Assembly: GCF_002242805.1 (NCBI RefSeq)
Contig: NZ_MCGQ01000009.1
Coordinates: forward strand, 1 to 64,000
DNA from: Streptomyces diastatochromogenes
Lineage (GTDB): Bacteria; Actinomycetota; Actinomycetes; Streptomycetales; Streptomycetaceae
Length of the DNA stretch: 64,000 bases
Direction of reading: 5' to 3'
The position numbers and the translations under genes are program-made. Within the stretch, counting starts at the first letter, position 1; each line of letters begins with the position of its first letter. A model generated the notes under the pieces. It saw only the letters and a program-made list of their open reading frames with translations. It made no database searches and was not told the DNA's origin. Positions 42,401 through 50,349 of this stretch are shown in pieces.

Positions 42401-43944
42401 GAGGCGTGCTGGGCGGCCTCCTTGGCCTGCGCCGCGGCGCCCTCGGCGGCGGCCTTCGCCTGGGCCTCGGCCTCCTGGGCGGCCTTGCGCCGGAACTCGG
42501 CCTTCGTGGCGTGCGCCTGGGTGTTGGCCAGGTCGTTCAGCGTCTTGCTGTCACCGGCCGAGGCACGGGTGGCCTGGAAGGCGGTGTCGGTCGCCTTCGC
42601 GGCGGCCTGGGCCGCGGCCGCGGACGCCTTGGCGATCTGGGCGGCCTGCTGGCCGTACATCAGACCCCGGCCGCGCGGCAGCCCGGCCTTGTCGGCGATG
42701 GCGTACGCCTCGTCCTGCGCCTTGCTGACGTCGGCAGCGGCGTTCTTGGCATCGAGGGCGGCACGGGAGGCAACGAAGAGACGACCGGAGGCGCGTCCCT
42801 GCGCGTCCGTGATCCACTTCTTGACCTTGTCGAACTCCGCCTTCGTCGGGTAGTCGTTCGGGTGGTCGGCCGCCTTCTGCTTGGTCCAGTACGCCTGCCA
42901 GTCCGTGAGCCGGGCGGCGATCAGGGACTGACCGAGCGCCTCACCGAGCGCCTGCGAGGCCGCCTTCAGGTCCGTGTTCGCCTGCGCCTCGGACACCAGG
43001 ATGGCGTTGCGCTGGGCCTTCTGGCCGTCCAGCTCGCTCTGCCACTCCGTGGCGGCGACCCCGAGTTCCTCGCCCAGCACCGAGTGCGGGTCCTGCGGGT
43101 TGCTCCAGGTGCAGGAGGCGAACCGGGACTTGAGGTTCTCCACGTCGATCCGGAACTCCATCGAGTCCGGGTCGGGGGCGCTGGTCGGGAAGCCTCCGTA
43201 CTGCAGGAACATACGCGCGTCGTCGGCGTACATGCCGTGCATGAACTGCAGGGACTCCCACGCCTGGCGGTCGTCGTAGTCGGCCGTGCTGTCGGGTGAG
43301 TAACGGGCCTTGTAGACCGTGGTGGCCGCGTCGACGGAGTCCTTGCTGGCCGTGGGCTGGACGTCGGCGTAGAAGTCGCCCTCGTCCTTCCAGAACTGGT
43401 CGGCGATCCAGCCGTTGAGGCCGATCTTGTCGAACGGGGTCGGTGGCTCGACCCACTGGAACCCGGTGACCGTGTAGGGCGGGGGCGGAGTGGCGACCGC
43501 GAGGGACTTCTCCCAGGCGTCGGGGCGGGCGTGCAGCTCGGTCAGCTTGGCGTCCGAGCCGGCCTTGTCCTTGTCGTAGGCCAGGGAGAGCGGCGTGTCC
43601 GTCCAGTACTCCGCGTTCGCCGCGGTGTGCAGCTGCTCAGGAGTGCCGTAGAGGCCGGTCCGTGCCACCTCCTTCATGGCCGGACCGGCCTTGCGCAGGA
43701 CGTAGTTGAGGCGGCACTGGTCCTCGCGCAGCTGTGCGGCCTGCTTGAGGTCGGCAGGGGTGGTGCCCGGGGTGTCCGCGGTGGCCGCGACGGGCTGGAC
43801 GATGTCGGGAAGGTGGCCGCCGGTGACCGCGATGACGGCGGCGGTACTCAGCGCGGTGGCGGTGGTGAGCAGCCCGCTCCAGATGCCTGGAGGCCGGGCC
43901 CCGTTCCGGCGTCTGCGCCGGTTCTGAGACGCGTGTGAGCGCAT
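39421..43944 (-). CDS. Secreted coiled-coil protein with Hint domain and C-terminal toxin-like tail
   Basis: 1507 residues. A basic N-terminus and signal-like helix (about 15-42) are followed by a globular region to about 380. Then comes a very long Ala-rich coiled coil (about 380-1040; repeats of A-A-K-A-A-x-x-A) and a region with Cys pairs. The Hint autoprocessing domain follows: Cys1203 in CFPAGTKVATADG, ATDSHRFWV and the end VLVHND at 1333-1338. The last 169 residues (CVQAVLDDLVHEGDHIVLGV onward) form the variable tail and loosely recall polymorphic toxin type 27. The tail is presumably released by Hint cleavage and neutralised by the next gene. Confidence 0.88.
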   Translation of the reverse strand: MRSHASQNRRRRRNGARPPGIWSGLLTTATALSTAAVIAVTGGHLPDIVQPVAATADTPGTTPADLKQAAQLREDQCRLNYVLRKAGPAMKEVARTGLYGTPEQLHTAANAEYWTDTPLSLAYDKDKAGSDAKLTELHARPDAWEKSLAVATPPPPYTVTGFQWVEPPTPFDKIGLNGWIADQFWKDEGDFYADVQPTASKDSVDAATTVYKARYSPDSTADYDDRQAWESLQFMHGMYADDARMFLQYGGFPTSAPDPDSMEFRIDVENLKSRFASCTWSNPQDPHSVLGEELGVAATEWQSELDGQKAQRNAILVSEAQANTDLKAASQALGEALGQSLIAARLTDWQAYWTKQKAADHPNDYPTKAEFDKVKKWITDAQGRASGRLFVASRAALDAKNAAADVSKAQDEAYAIADKAGLPRGRGLMYGQQAAQIAKASAAAAQAAAKATDTAFQATRASAGDSKTLNDLANTQAHATKAEFRRKAAQEAEAQAKAAAEGAAAQAKEAAQHASDAKAAENKAKAAEQTAKDAAADADAKRQKAESERDYAKAQKDLAAAERQKAKDADARAQSQRTVAADRLSDAQAAGRTAADKKDAAVAAEGRAADARADARRAAQRRDSLAAKADAAEALLAAVDSTGDSIEARDAATKARKAADDATDAATAARSAADDATEAATNAREAATKAEGAAKRAQAAADDAKADVKVTEAAVKKAHAAAADAIDASAAAKWNAITAKAEAETAQKAATKARGDATVSRSEANLAGADSIRAAGHAYATAQAAAAARDSAARVVKPANDAIELGSPYAETDSSAGLAVLTGQASKTAAQQQAALAKAKAAQAAKAAAEAKAQAAKADADAKAAAEAAANAADYAAQAAGSAADAQASADAADASAKAAKKSEANTVEYDKQAKEDAEAAQTAADSAGDYATQADAEADDAERDAASARSAASDAEGDAASARGVADQAEKDATTAEAAAAKARDLAVEAAQDAIRTQQADFEDAEERGRTADGGGTGVEGVVMKPSGDTLVDIDPQSDCVGTGSGPNAGCDIDLKYHVYGEMDFYLETCSLPGVERSKCGAGLKHDYLTSMPLDVKFEEKKVHINGYKLTEQILKSVALAAIDDIVGCSKGKISSCAWLVGSIVIPGLLGKMAEAAIAVRMALRDGTRISTALWGLRGSGLAAAAIAQLEKLGGKALLTKCFPAGTKVATADGPKPIEDIEVGDRVWSQDQATGKKSLQPVLKLFHRTVASLVRIRTADGQVEATDSHRFWVRERGWVEAGELRAGDTFETRDGGSTQVLGTSVAEGPVRVFNFEVENNHTYYVYAGSQPVLVHNDCVQAVLDDLVHEGDHIVLGVNPFSDDLAKKTLENTGARTFNGDPFGMEIPEGMGMGRGRPVWTVGVARAVENPNIELSVTLDGVKGANTANEALDALLARGETITSGDWATISKSGYGTAWEMTELRRAVRLEKRPWSSIKWYMTNEEGQVVRVFPERFKYANGEPVPE

Positions 43945-44010
43945 ACGGAAATCAGCCGTTCTGCTGAAAAGAAACGTTCTGCGAAAAAGAAAAGGGAGGG
44001 TGACGGCTGC

Positions 44011-44949
44011 TCAGAAGAGCAAGTTGTACCCCGACCAGGTCATCGCGCCGATCTGGGTACGGGCGGCGAAGGGGGCCGAGGACTTCCCGGTGCCCTTGTA
44101 GAGCCACACGATGCCCAGCTTGTCCACGGCGGTCAGATCCGCCTTGCCGTCACCGTCGTTGTCGCCCACGGACACGAGGTCGCCGTAGGTGCTCCACGCC
44201 GTGCCGCCGACCGCCGCGACCGTGACCCGGGTGCCGAACACGGCGTCCGCGGTGGCGTTTCCGGTCCCCGGGTAGAGGTAGAGCGTCCCGGTGCTGCTGC
44301 GCGCGATGATGTCGGCCTTGCCGTCGCCGGTGTAGTCACCCCGGCCGGTGATCTCGTTCATGGCGTCCCAACCCGAGGCGGAGGCACGGACCTTGGCGGT
44401 CAGGGTGCCGTCGGCCTTGCCCTGGTAGAGCCAGAGCGCGCCGTCCTTGTCGCGGGCGAGCAGGTCGGGGTGGGCGGTGCCGGCCAGGTTGTCGGCGGAG
44501 ACGAGGAGGTCGTAGGCGTCCCAGCCGGTGCCGAGCACCTTGGTGTCGGCGCCGCGCTCGGCCGTGTAGTAGAGCGTGCCGTCGATGACGGCGTACAGGT
44601 CGGTGCCGGTGAGGTTGCGGGAGATGTTGGCCTGGGCCAGGGCGGTCGCGTCGGTGTAGCCGCCGCCGAGGTCGAACCTGGGCTCGAAGCCGCCGGTGCC
44701 GGTGGGCTCGTAGTCGTAGAGGTGGCCGTCCTTGGCACGGGCGAGGAGCGGGAACATCCCGGTACCGGTGCCGGCGGCCTGCTGCAGGAGCGGTGCCCGC
44801 TCGGGGCGTGTCGCGTGTGCTGCCGTTCCGGGTGCGGTGGGCGAGGTCGGTGCGACCTTCGCCGTCGTCATCGCGAGGACGGCGGCCGTGGCGAGCACCG
44901 CCGCGACCGAGGCCGCCCGGCGCACCGGGCGGCTGACATGACTGAACAT
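44011..44949 (-). CDS. Secreted FG-GAP/VCBS-repeat protein
   Basis: 312 residues. Signal peptide (RRAASVAAVLATAAVLAMTT), then beta-propeller-like repeats with Asp-rich calcium loops: ARAKDGHLYDYEPTG, DKDGALWLYQGKADG, DYTGDGKADIIARSSTGTLY and DNDGDGKADLTAVDKLGIVW. I use ATG 44949, preceded by GAGGGGGAC; the frame to 45018 would add a non-signal extension. It lies 66 bp before the Hint-toxin gene on the same strand, so it may aid display or binding. Its function is not known. Confidence 0.85.
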   Translation of the reverse strand: MFSHVSRPVRRAASVAAVLATAAVLAMTTAKVAPTSPTAPGTAAHATRPERAPLLQQAAGTGTGMFPLLARAKDGHLYDYEPTGTGGFEPRFDLGGGYTDATALAQANISRNLTGTDLYAVIDGTLYYTAERGADTKVLGTGWDAYDLLVSADNLAGTAHPDLLARDKDGALWLYQGKADGTLTAKVRASASGWDAMNEITGRGDYTGDGKADIIARSSTGTLYLYPGTGNATADAVFGTRVTVAAVGGTAWSTYGDLVSVGDNDGDGKADLTAVDKLGIVWLYKGTGKSSAPFAARTQIGAMTWSGYNLLF

Positions 44950-45120
44950 GGAGCGCGAGGTCCCCCTCACTCGGTGGGCGGGGGATGTGCACACCTGTAG
45001 GCCGTAACTTCGCGTCACGGCTGTGCTGTTCCTGGTGTGGTGCCCCCGTACCGGGGCTGGTCATGCCCACGGCAAGAGCACACTATGAGGAAGGTGTGAA
45101 GCCTGTAAAGGGTCACAAAG

Positions 45121-45162
45121 GCCGTGGCCCGGCCCTCCACAAGCGGAGGACCGGGCCACGGC
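45121..45162. terminator. Terminator downstream of the 45194-47865 operon
   Basis: 18-bp stem with one mismatch: arms 45121-45138 and 45145-45162 (GCCGTGGCCCGGCCCTCC / GGAGGACCGGGCCACGGC), six-base loop. Confidence 0.8.
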
Positions 45163-45193
45163 GTGCGGCTCCCGAACGGGCTTGAACGGCTGC

Positions 45194-46546
45194 TCAGTCG
45201 GTCGTGTACACGTGCATGCCGGGCACGTGGAGGTCGCCACCGAACTGGGCCGCCTGGACCACCTTCACGTTGGTGAAGTAGATCAGCGGGATGTTCAGGG
45301 GCGGCGGGCTGTCGGGGCTGAACGTCACCGGGATCAGGCCGAACAGGTTGCCCGAGATGCTCTGGGTGTACATCACGGTGTCGCCGTTGCGGATGGTGGA
45401 CGTCGAGCCCTTGGAGGCCTGCACGTGGTAGGTCTTGCCGGACTGCTTGTCGTTGACCGTCTGGTGCAGGTCACCGATGTCCGTGCCGCCGGAGATGACG
45501 TACTTCAGCACCTTCTTCTTGGTGCCGTCGGCCGTCTTCACCTCGACGATGCCCTGGTAGTCGGCGCCCTTCAGGAGCAGCGAGCTGGCGTTCAGGTACC
45601 AGGGGTCGTCCGCCACCGGCACCTTGTTGTCGACGCCGCTCTCGTCGTCGGTGGCCGCCGGGCAGTCGTCCGCGGAGGTCGAGGAGCTGGCGGAGGGGCT
45701 GGGCGTGGCCGACTCGGCCGCGTCCTTGGCCGCCTTGGTGGCGTCCTCGGCCGTCTTGGAGACGGTGCCGGTGGTGTCCTTGACCGTGTCCTCGACCGTC
45801 TTGGCGGCCTTGGTCGCGGTGTCCTTGACGGTGTCGGAGGCGCTGCCCGTGCCCGAGGAGCCGGACGTGCCGGACGAGGACGACGTGGCCGGTGACGACG
45901 ACTCGGACGCGGACGGCGTCGGGCTCGCGGACGTACCGGAGTCCTTCTTGCCGCCGGTCAGGACGTCACCGATGTCACCGATCGTGTCGCCGATGGTGTC
46001 CAGGATGGTGCCGCCGCTGCTCTGGGACGCCGACGGGGTCGGCGTGGCCGTGCTGCCGCCACCGGAGCCCGAGGAGCCGGAGTCCGAACCCGAGTCGGAG
46101 GAGCCGGAGGTCGCCGTCGGCTTGGGCGTGGCCTGGTCGCCGGAACCTGAATCCGACGAAGAGGTCTTGCCCGTGTCCTTGCCGTCCTGGGTGCCGGCGG
46201 ACGCCGTGGGGGTCGGCGTGGCCGTGGCGGTGGACTCGCTCGCGGACGGCGACGGCGAGGCCGAGGCGTCCTTGGAGTCGTCCAGTGCCGTGACGCAGTC
46301 CTTGTAGTCGGCGGCCTTCTGGCTGTTGGACGTCGACGGCGTGCTGCCGTTGTCGGCGAGGGCGAAGGTCGACGTGAAACCCATGCCCACGATGACCGCC
46401 GTGGGCATCGCCACGGAGGCGATCGCCTTGCCGCCCGGCATGTGGAACCTGGTGAACAGCGGCTTCTTGGGTGCCGCGTGGCGTGGCCCGGTTCTGGTAC
46501 GGGACCCGTCCACGTCGGTCCCGTGGGCCACCTCGTCAGCCGGCAC
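45194..46546 (-). CDS. Ser/Thr/Pro-rich membrane-exported protein of the DUF6230/DUF6114 operon
   Basis: 450 residues. A cytosolic basic start, one hydrophobic segment (about 38-60, KAIASVAMPTAVIVGMGFTS) and a long low-complexity Ser/Thr/Asp linker (about 80-290) are followed by a C-terminal domain of about 150 residues (PVADDPWYLNASSLLLKGAD, then LPLIYFTNVKVVQAAQFGGD type strands) near the end. GTG 46546 has GGGAGG upstream. It overlaps the DUF6114 gene by 11 bases. The whole looks like a cell-surface protein on a flexible stalk. Family unnamed to me; the operon is common in streptomycetes. Confidence 0.83.
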   Translation of the reverse strand: MPADEVAHGTDVDGSRTRTGPRHAAPKKPLFTRFHMPGGKAIASVAMPTAVIVGMGFTSTFALADNGSTPSTSNSQKAADYKDCVTALDDSKDASASPSPSASESTATATPTPTASAGTQDGKDTGKTSSSDSGSGDQATPKPTATSGSSDSGSDSGSSGSGGGSTATPTPSASQSSGGTILDTIGDTIGDIGDVLTGGKKDSGTSASPTPSASESSSPATSSSSGTSGSSGTGSASDTVKDTATKAAKTVEDTVKDTTGTVSKTAEDATKAAKDAAESATPSPSASSSTSADDCPAATDDESGVDNKVPVADDPWYLNASSLLLKGADYQGIVEVKTADGTKKKVLKYVISGGTDIGDLHQTVNDKQSGKTYHVQASKGSTSTIRNGDTVMYTQSISGNLFGLIPVTFSPDSPPPLNIPLIYFTNVKVVQAAQFGGDLHVPGMHVYTTD

Positions 46547-47093
46547 TGTGCCTCCCGTTCGCCTCGTTGGCCGGGCTCGTCCCTGACAGGTCGTACGACT
46601 CGCTCACCCCGTCCGCGGCCTGACGCGGCAGCGGTGCGGCTTCGGGGGCTGCGCCCTCACCCGGGCCGGGCCCGGCCGGCGGCTCCGGCTGCGGCGGCGC
46701 GCCCGGCACCCACGCCACGGCCATCGCTCCGCCGACGAGGGCGAGCAGGAAGCCCATGATGAAGCCGCCGAAGTTGGACACGGGGAGGGACACCAGCGCG
46801 AGCAGGATCGCGGCGACTCCCGCGAACGTCCGTACGTGCTTCTGGAACCAGAGGCTGACGCCCAGCACGATGAGCAGCACGCCGATGATCAGGGAGCCGG
46901 CCCCCGCCGTGGTCGCCATCGCCAGCGTCAGATGACCGATCTGGAGATGGAAGTACGGGAAGTACATGATCGGAAGACCGCTGAGCAGGACGAACAGCCC
47001 GGCCCAGAACGGACGGGTGCCCCGCCATGCGCGGAACTGCAGCCTCCGGCGGGTGAACTGGCCGGCTTCGGCGGCAGGAGTCTCGGCGCTCAT
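46536..47093 (-). CDS. DUF6114-family membrane protein
   Basis: 185 residues with four membrane helices (around 31-48, 57-82, 88-108 and 112-128) and a Pro/Glu-rich cytosolic tail. The start RAWRGTRPFWAGLFVLLSGL and LPVSNFGGFIMGFLLALVGG match my memory of DUF6114. ATG 47093 follows GGGAGCTG. Co-oriented with DUF6230 upstream and the stalked protein downstream; function unknown. Confidence 0.85.
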   Translation of the reverse strand: MSAETPAAEAGQFTRRRLQFRAWRGTRPFWAGLFVLLSGLPIMYFPYFHLQIGHLTLAMATTAGAGSLIIGVLLIVLGVSLWFQKHVRTFAGVAAILLALVSLPVSNFGGFIMGFLLALVGGAMAVAWVPGAPPQPEPPAGPGPGEGAAPEAAPLPRQAADGVSESYDLSGTSPANEANGRHSAG

Positions 47094-47168
47094 GGAAAAC
47101 AGCTCCCTGGTGCGGCGTTGCTGTGGTGGTGATGTGTGCCGCGCGTGAAGACGCGGCCGGAGTCAGGA

Positions 47169-47199
47169 CGGGCGGGGGTGCCGTAGGCTCCCCCGCCCG
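47169..47199 (-). terminator. Hairpin after the DUF6230 gene
   Basis: CGGGCGGGGG (47169-47178) pairs with CCCCCGCCCG (47190-47199). Being inside the operon, it may attenuate rather than fully stop transcription. Confidence 0.65.
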
Positions 47200-47211
47200 A
47201 TCACCGAGTGC

Positions 47212-47865
47212 TTAGTAGCACTCGATTCCCTTGCCACTGCCCTTTTTCAGCGACATGTGGAGACCGCTGAGCTTGAAGGTTCCGGCGGTGGTCGCCCACG
47301 CCGTCTGCTTCACGTCGGTCAGGTCCACCGAGTCGGCCTGCTGGGCGAAGCCGAACGGGTTGGCCTGCTCGCCGTTGCCCTTCATACCCGGACCCTTGCT
47401 GGCGTCCTTGGCGGCCACGCCGATGTCGAGGCCGTGGAACGTGGCGTCGGCCTGCAGGTCCTCGACGTCGATGTACAGGTTGTCAGCCTGGACCTGCTTG
47501 TCCTTGTCGGAGCTGTCACCCGCCTCCAGCCGCAGGGTGACATCGCCGAGCAGCGGGATGTCCGGGGTGACGACCGACTGGCACATCTTCTGGATCGTGG
47601 CGTTCTTGAACGCCGAGACCGCGACGGCGTGAGCCGTCTTGCCGCCGGACATCGTGTAGCCCTGGTCGATCGCCCCGTACTGAGCGAAGCCGTCACCGTG
47701 GAGCGACTGCGCCGTCACCTTGAACGACTGACCCGAAACGCTGAACGAAGCAGCGAGAGCGCCCTGCGCGAGGGCGACACCTATCGCGGCCGTTGCGGCG
47801 ACGCTGGGCACCATGACCACAGCGAACCGCTTCCATCTGGTCCCGCCACGCACCTGGGACTCCAT
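47212..47865 (-). CDS. DUF6230-family exported protein
   Basis: 217 residues. The N-terminal signal/anchor (WKRFAVVMVPSVAATAAIGV, then ALAQGALAASF) is followed by an extracytoplasmic domain (FSVSGQSFKVTAQSLHGDGF, LYIDVEDLQADATFHGLDIG). This is the DUF6230 pattern. ATG 47865 has GGAGG five bases upstream; the frame to 47889 is rejected. First gene of the surface-protein operon, under a long 5' region with dyads. Confidence 0.87.
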   Translation of the reverse strand: MESQVRGGTRWKRFAVVMVPSVAATAAIGVALAQGALAASFSVSGQSFKVTAQSLHGDGFAQYGAIDQGYTMSGGKTAHAVAVSAFKNATIQKMCQSVVTPDIPLLGDVTLRLEAGDSSDKDKQVQADNLYIDVEDLQADATFHGLDIGVAAKDASKGPGMKGNGEQANPFGFAQQADSVDLTDVKQTAWATTAGTFKLSGLHMSLKKGSGKGIECY

Positions 47866-48240
47866 ATTTCCTCCTTCTCGGACGTACATCTCCTGGCCCG
47901 GACTCGCCCCAGTCGGCGGCTCAGCCAGGCAGGGATGGGAGAAGTGCTACGTCCTCGGGAAGGAGAGCGCCCGTACTCGGAGGCGCGAACCGCGCCCGAA
48001 TCACCGGCGATCACCCCCGAGCGACAACCACTGGTCGCGCCTGACACGCATCACGCACAACCTCTGGACAGGCTTCGCCGGTCCGGCGAAGACCCCCCTG
48101 TCCTAGAGCCGGCGCCACTGCCGCCGGCTCTGCTCGGTGGGGACCCAGAGTCTCCCGTGACCCGACCGGCTGTCGGGGTACGGGAATGGACCGAGCGTCG
48201 CCGATCGTGGTGCATTCTCGCGCCCGGCACAAGGGGGTTC

Positions 48241-48256
48241 GTTACTCGCTAGTAAC
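48241..48256. promoter_or_regulatory. Dyad GTTACTCGCTAGTAAC
   Basis: Perfect 16-bp palindrome with four-base centre, 376 bp upstream of the DUF6230 start. A related site lies 130 bp away, so both could be operators of one regulator. Confidence 0.6.
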
Positions 48257-48326
48257 GGCCGGATAACCGAACAACGACCCGCCGGTCTCGGAGGGCAACA
48301 CTCGGTCGCATCCAGGGGCAGAGCAA

Positions 48327-48366
48327 AGCCGTTGATCCCTGGACGAAACCAGACAGATCAACGGCT
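48327..48366 (-). terminator. Terminator after the YbbN-like gene
   Basis: 11-bp arms AGCCGTTGATC (48327-48337) and GATCAACGGCT (48356-48366). Confidence 0.65.
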
Positions 48367-48371
48367 CTGAT

Positions 48372-48384
48372 TTACTGCGAGTAA
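48372..48384. promoter_or_regulatory. Second TTACT-AGTAA dyad
   Basis: TTACTGCGAGTAA, same half-sites as 48241-48256 with a three-base centre, placed between two hairpins. Confidence 0.5.
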
Positions 48385-48386
48385 CA

Positions 48387-48424
48387 GCGGCTGCGATTAC
48401 CAAGATTTGGTAAAGCGCAGCCGC
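48387..48424. terminator. Long hairpin GCGGCTGCG...CGCAGCCGC
   Basis: Outer arms 48387-48395 and 48416-48424, inner perfect stem TTACCAA/TTGGTAA (48397-48403, 48407-48413). A stable 16-bp-plus structure near the 3' end of the YbbN-like gene. It may be a terminator or a processed RNA end. Confidence 0.6.
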
Positions 48425-48486
48425 CCTGACGCCACGTCGGCAAATCTTTCACCCCGGCATCACAAGCCGTGGCGTTTAGTAACTGG

Positions 48487-49458
48487 TCAGAACAGGGCGC
48501 GGGCCAGGGCGCGGCGCGCCCCGACCACCCGCGGGTCCTCGGGGCCCACGACCTCGAACAGCTCCAGCAGCCGGCGCCGCACCGCGTCCCGGTCGTCACC
48601 CACCGTGCGCTGCACGGTCTCGATGAGCCGCCCGAAGGCGTCCTCGACATGACCGCCCACCAGGTCGAGGTCGGCGGCCGCGATCTGCGCGTCCACGTCA
48701 CCCGGCTTCTCGGCGGCCTCCTTGCGCACCTGCTGCGGGTCCATGCCCTGCACCCGCTGGAGCAACTCGGCCTGCGCGAGGCCCAGTTTGGCCTCCGTGT
48801 TGGCCGGGTCGTCGCTCAGTACGTTCTTGTAGGCCTGGACGGCCCCGCCGAAGTCGCCCGCGTCGAGCGCCTGTACGGCCGCTTCGAGCAGGGCGTCGTA
48901 CGGCCCGGCCGGCACCTCGCGCTCGGCGGCGGCGCCCGGCTGCGCGTCCGGGTCGACGACCAGACCGGTCAGCCCGAAGCGCTGCTCGGCGACCTGCACC
49001 AGCTGGTCCAGGGTCTCCCGGATCTGCTGCTCGCCGGCGGCCCCCTGGAAGAGCGGCAGCGCCTGCCCGGCGACGACCGCGAACACGGCGGGGATCCCCT
49101 GGACCCCGAACTGCTGCATCAACATCTGGTTGGCGTCGACGTCGATCTTGGCGAGCAGGAAGCGCCCGTCGTACTCGACCGCCAGTCGCTCCAGGACCGG
49201 GCTCAGCTGCTTGCAGGGCTGACACCACTCGGCCCAGAAGTCGATGACGACGGGGACTTCGGCGGAGCGCTGCAGGACATCGCGCTCAAAACCGGCTTCG
49301 TCGACATCGATGACGAGATCGGCCGGAGAGACGGCCCCCGCCCCGCCCTGCCGGGCGGCTTCGGCGCGCGCCTGCTCCGCCTTGGTCTTGGCCTCCTGGG
49401 CCGCCTTTACCGCGGCGAGGTCGACGACGCCGCTCGTGGACATGTTCCGTGGCTGCAT
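48487..49458 (-). CDS. YbbN/CnoX-like thioredoxin-TPR protein
   Basis: 323 residues. An N-terminal charged Ala-rich helix (about 10-40) is followed by a thioredoxin domain (about 45-150) with WAEWCQPCKQLSPVL and cis-Pro GIPAVFAV, then a C-terminal TPR-like half (QALDAGDFGGAVQAYKNVLS, ANTEAKLGLAQAELLQRVQG). This is the trx-TPR co-chaperone layout of YbbN/CnoX, which guards proteins from oxidation for chaperonins. WCQPC keeps both Cys. ATG 49458 has GGGGAGG nine bases upstream. Divergent from a TetR gene. Confidence 0.9.
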   Translation of the reverse strand: MQPRNMSTSGVVDLAAVKAAQEAKTKAEQARAEAARQGGAGAVSPADLVIDVDEAGFERDVLQRSAEVPVVIDFWAEWCQPCKQLSPVLERLAVEYDGRFLLAKIDVDANQMLMQQFGVQGIPAVFAVVAGQALPLFQGAAGEQQIRETLDQLVQVAEQRFGLTGLVVDPDAQPGAAAEREVPAGPYDALLEAAVQALDAGDFGGAVQAYKNVLSDDPANTEAKLGLAQAELLQRVQGMDPQQVRKEAAEKPGDVDAQIAAADLDLVGGHVEDAFGRLIETVQRTVGDDRDAVRRRLLELFEVVGPEDPRVVGARRALARALF

Positions 49459-49568
49459 GCGTCTATCCTCCCCCGTTCCCGCGCATGAATGAAAAAGCGA
49501 TGTGGTGGGCGCCGGGGTCCCCACCCCACGCCGGTGATCGTCGCCCGTGTACGTCCCTCACGAGCTTT

Positions 49569-49585
49569 CGCTACGAGTCGTAGCG
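49569..49585. promoter_or_regulatory. Candidate TetR operator CGCTACGAGTCGTAGCG
   Basis: Perfect 17-bp palindrome with three-base centre between the divergent ybbN-like and tetR genes, 84 bp before the tetR start. Confidence 0.65.
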
Positions 49586-49668
49586 TAATGGCATGCGGGG
49601 CCCCCGCGACACCACGCCCCGGTGATCTCCCTCACGGCCTCACAGAAACGGCCGGTTATGGTCGTGGG

Positions 49669-50295
49669 ATGCAGAGCCGCACCCCCGCCAGCCGTACCGG
49701 ACGCCCGCGCAGCGCCGCCGCTGACGCCGCGATCCTGGCGGCCACCCGTGCGGCACTGGTGGAGCTCGGCTGGTCCAAGCTCACGCTGGGAGACGTGGCC
49801 ACGCGGGCCGGGGTTGCGAAGACGACGCTGTACCGCCGCTGGGCCGGCAAGCACGAACTGGTGGTCGACGCGGTCGCCGAACTCTTCGACGAGCTGGAGA
49901 TGCCCGACCGGGGCAGCCTGGCCGCCGACATCGAGGGCGTGGTCCTGCAGTTCGCGGCCATCCTGGACCGCCCGGAGGCCCGCAGCGGCCTGATGGCGGT
50001 GGTCGCGGAGTCGACCCGCGACGACGCCCTGCGCGAACGCATCCGCGCCTCCATCGTGGACCGCCAGATGCGCCTGGTCCTGGAGGGCCGCGCCCGCGCC
50101 CAGTGCCGCGGCGAACTCCCCCCGGAACCCGACGCCGCGGAATCCGCCCGCACGGGTGACCTGATCTTCGACATGGTCGCGGGCGCGGTGGTCCACCGCA
50201 CCCTGGTGAGCGGCAAGCCGGCGGACGAGGAATGGGTACACAGTTTCACCCGGGTACTACTGACGGGCCTGACGACTCCTGACCCGTCCACATAG
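49669..50295 (+). CDS. TetR-family regulator
   Basis: 208 residues. HTH: AILAATRAALVELGWSKLTL, then GDVATRAGVAKTTLYRRW. The C-terminal domain resembles TetR_C_16 types (LDRPEARSGLMAVVAESTRD). ATG 49669 is chosen: TATGGT is a TANNNT -10-like hexamer (49657-49662) about seven bases before it and no ribosome site is seen, so leaderless translation is likely. The start at 49489 would run through the operator. Ligand and targets unknown. Confidence 0.88.
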   Translation: MQSRTPASRTGRPRSAAADAAILAATRAALVELGWSKLTLGDVATRAGVAKTTLYRRWAGKHELVVDAVAELFDELEMPDRGSLAADIEGVVLQFAAILDRPEARSGLMAVVAESTRDDALRERIRASIVDRQMRLVLEGRARAQCRGELPPEPDAAESARTGDLIFDMVAGAVVHRTLVSGKPADEEWVHSFTRVLLTGLTTPDPST

Positions 50296-50298
50296 GCC

Positions 50299-50332
50299 GG
50301 GCGTACCAGGGGCGGAGCCCCCTGGTACGCCC
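50299..50332. terminator. Terminator between tetR and icmA
   Basis: Stem GGGCGTACCAGGGGC / GCCCCCTGGTACGCCC with a one-base bulge; a common streptomycete inverted-repeat type. Confidence 0.75.
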
Positions 50333-50349
50333 GTACCGAGCAACGGCGC

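Larger units (their letters stand above)
47866..48486. other. 620-bp gene-free regulatory region
   Basis: No convincing gene on either strand. It contains the DUF6230 leader, two TTACT-N-AGTAA dyads and two hairpins near the downstream end of the YbbN-like gene, listed separately. The part 47890-48240 shows only short shadow frames. Confidence 0.7.

Noticed and set aside
39886..43299. 1137-codon plus-strand ORF opposite the Hint/coiled-coil gene
   Set aside because: Leu/Gly/Arg repetitive translation is the mirror of an Ala-coiled coil; no motifs.
48403..48430. T-box, cobalamin or thiamine riboswitch in the 48-kb gap
   Set aside because: The hairpins lack the conserved cores of these riboswitches as far as can be read by eye.
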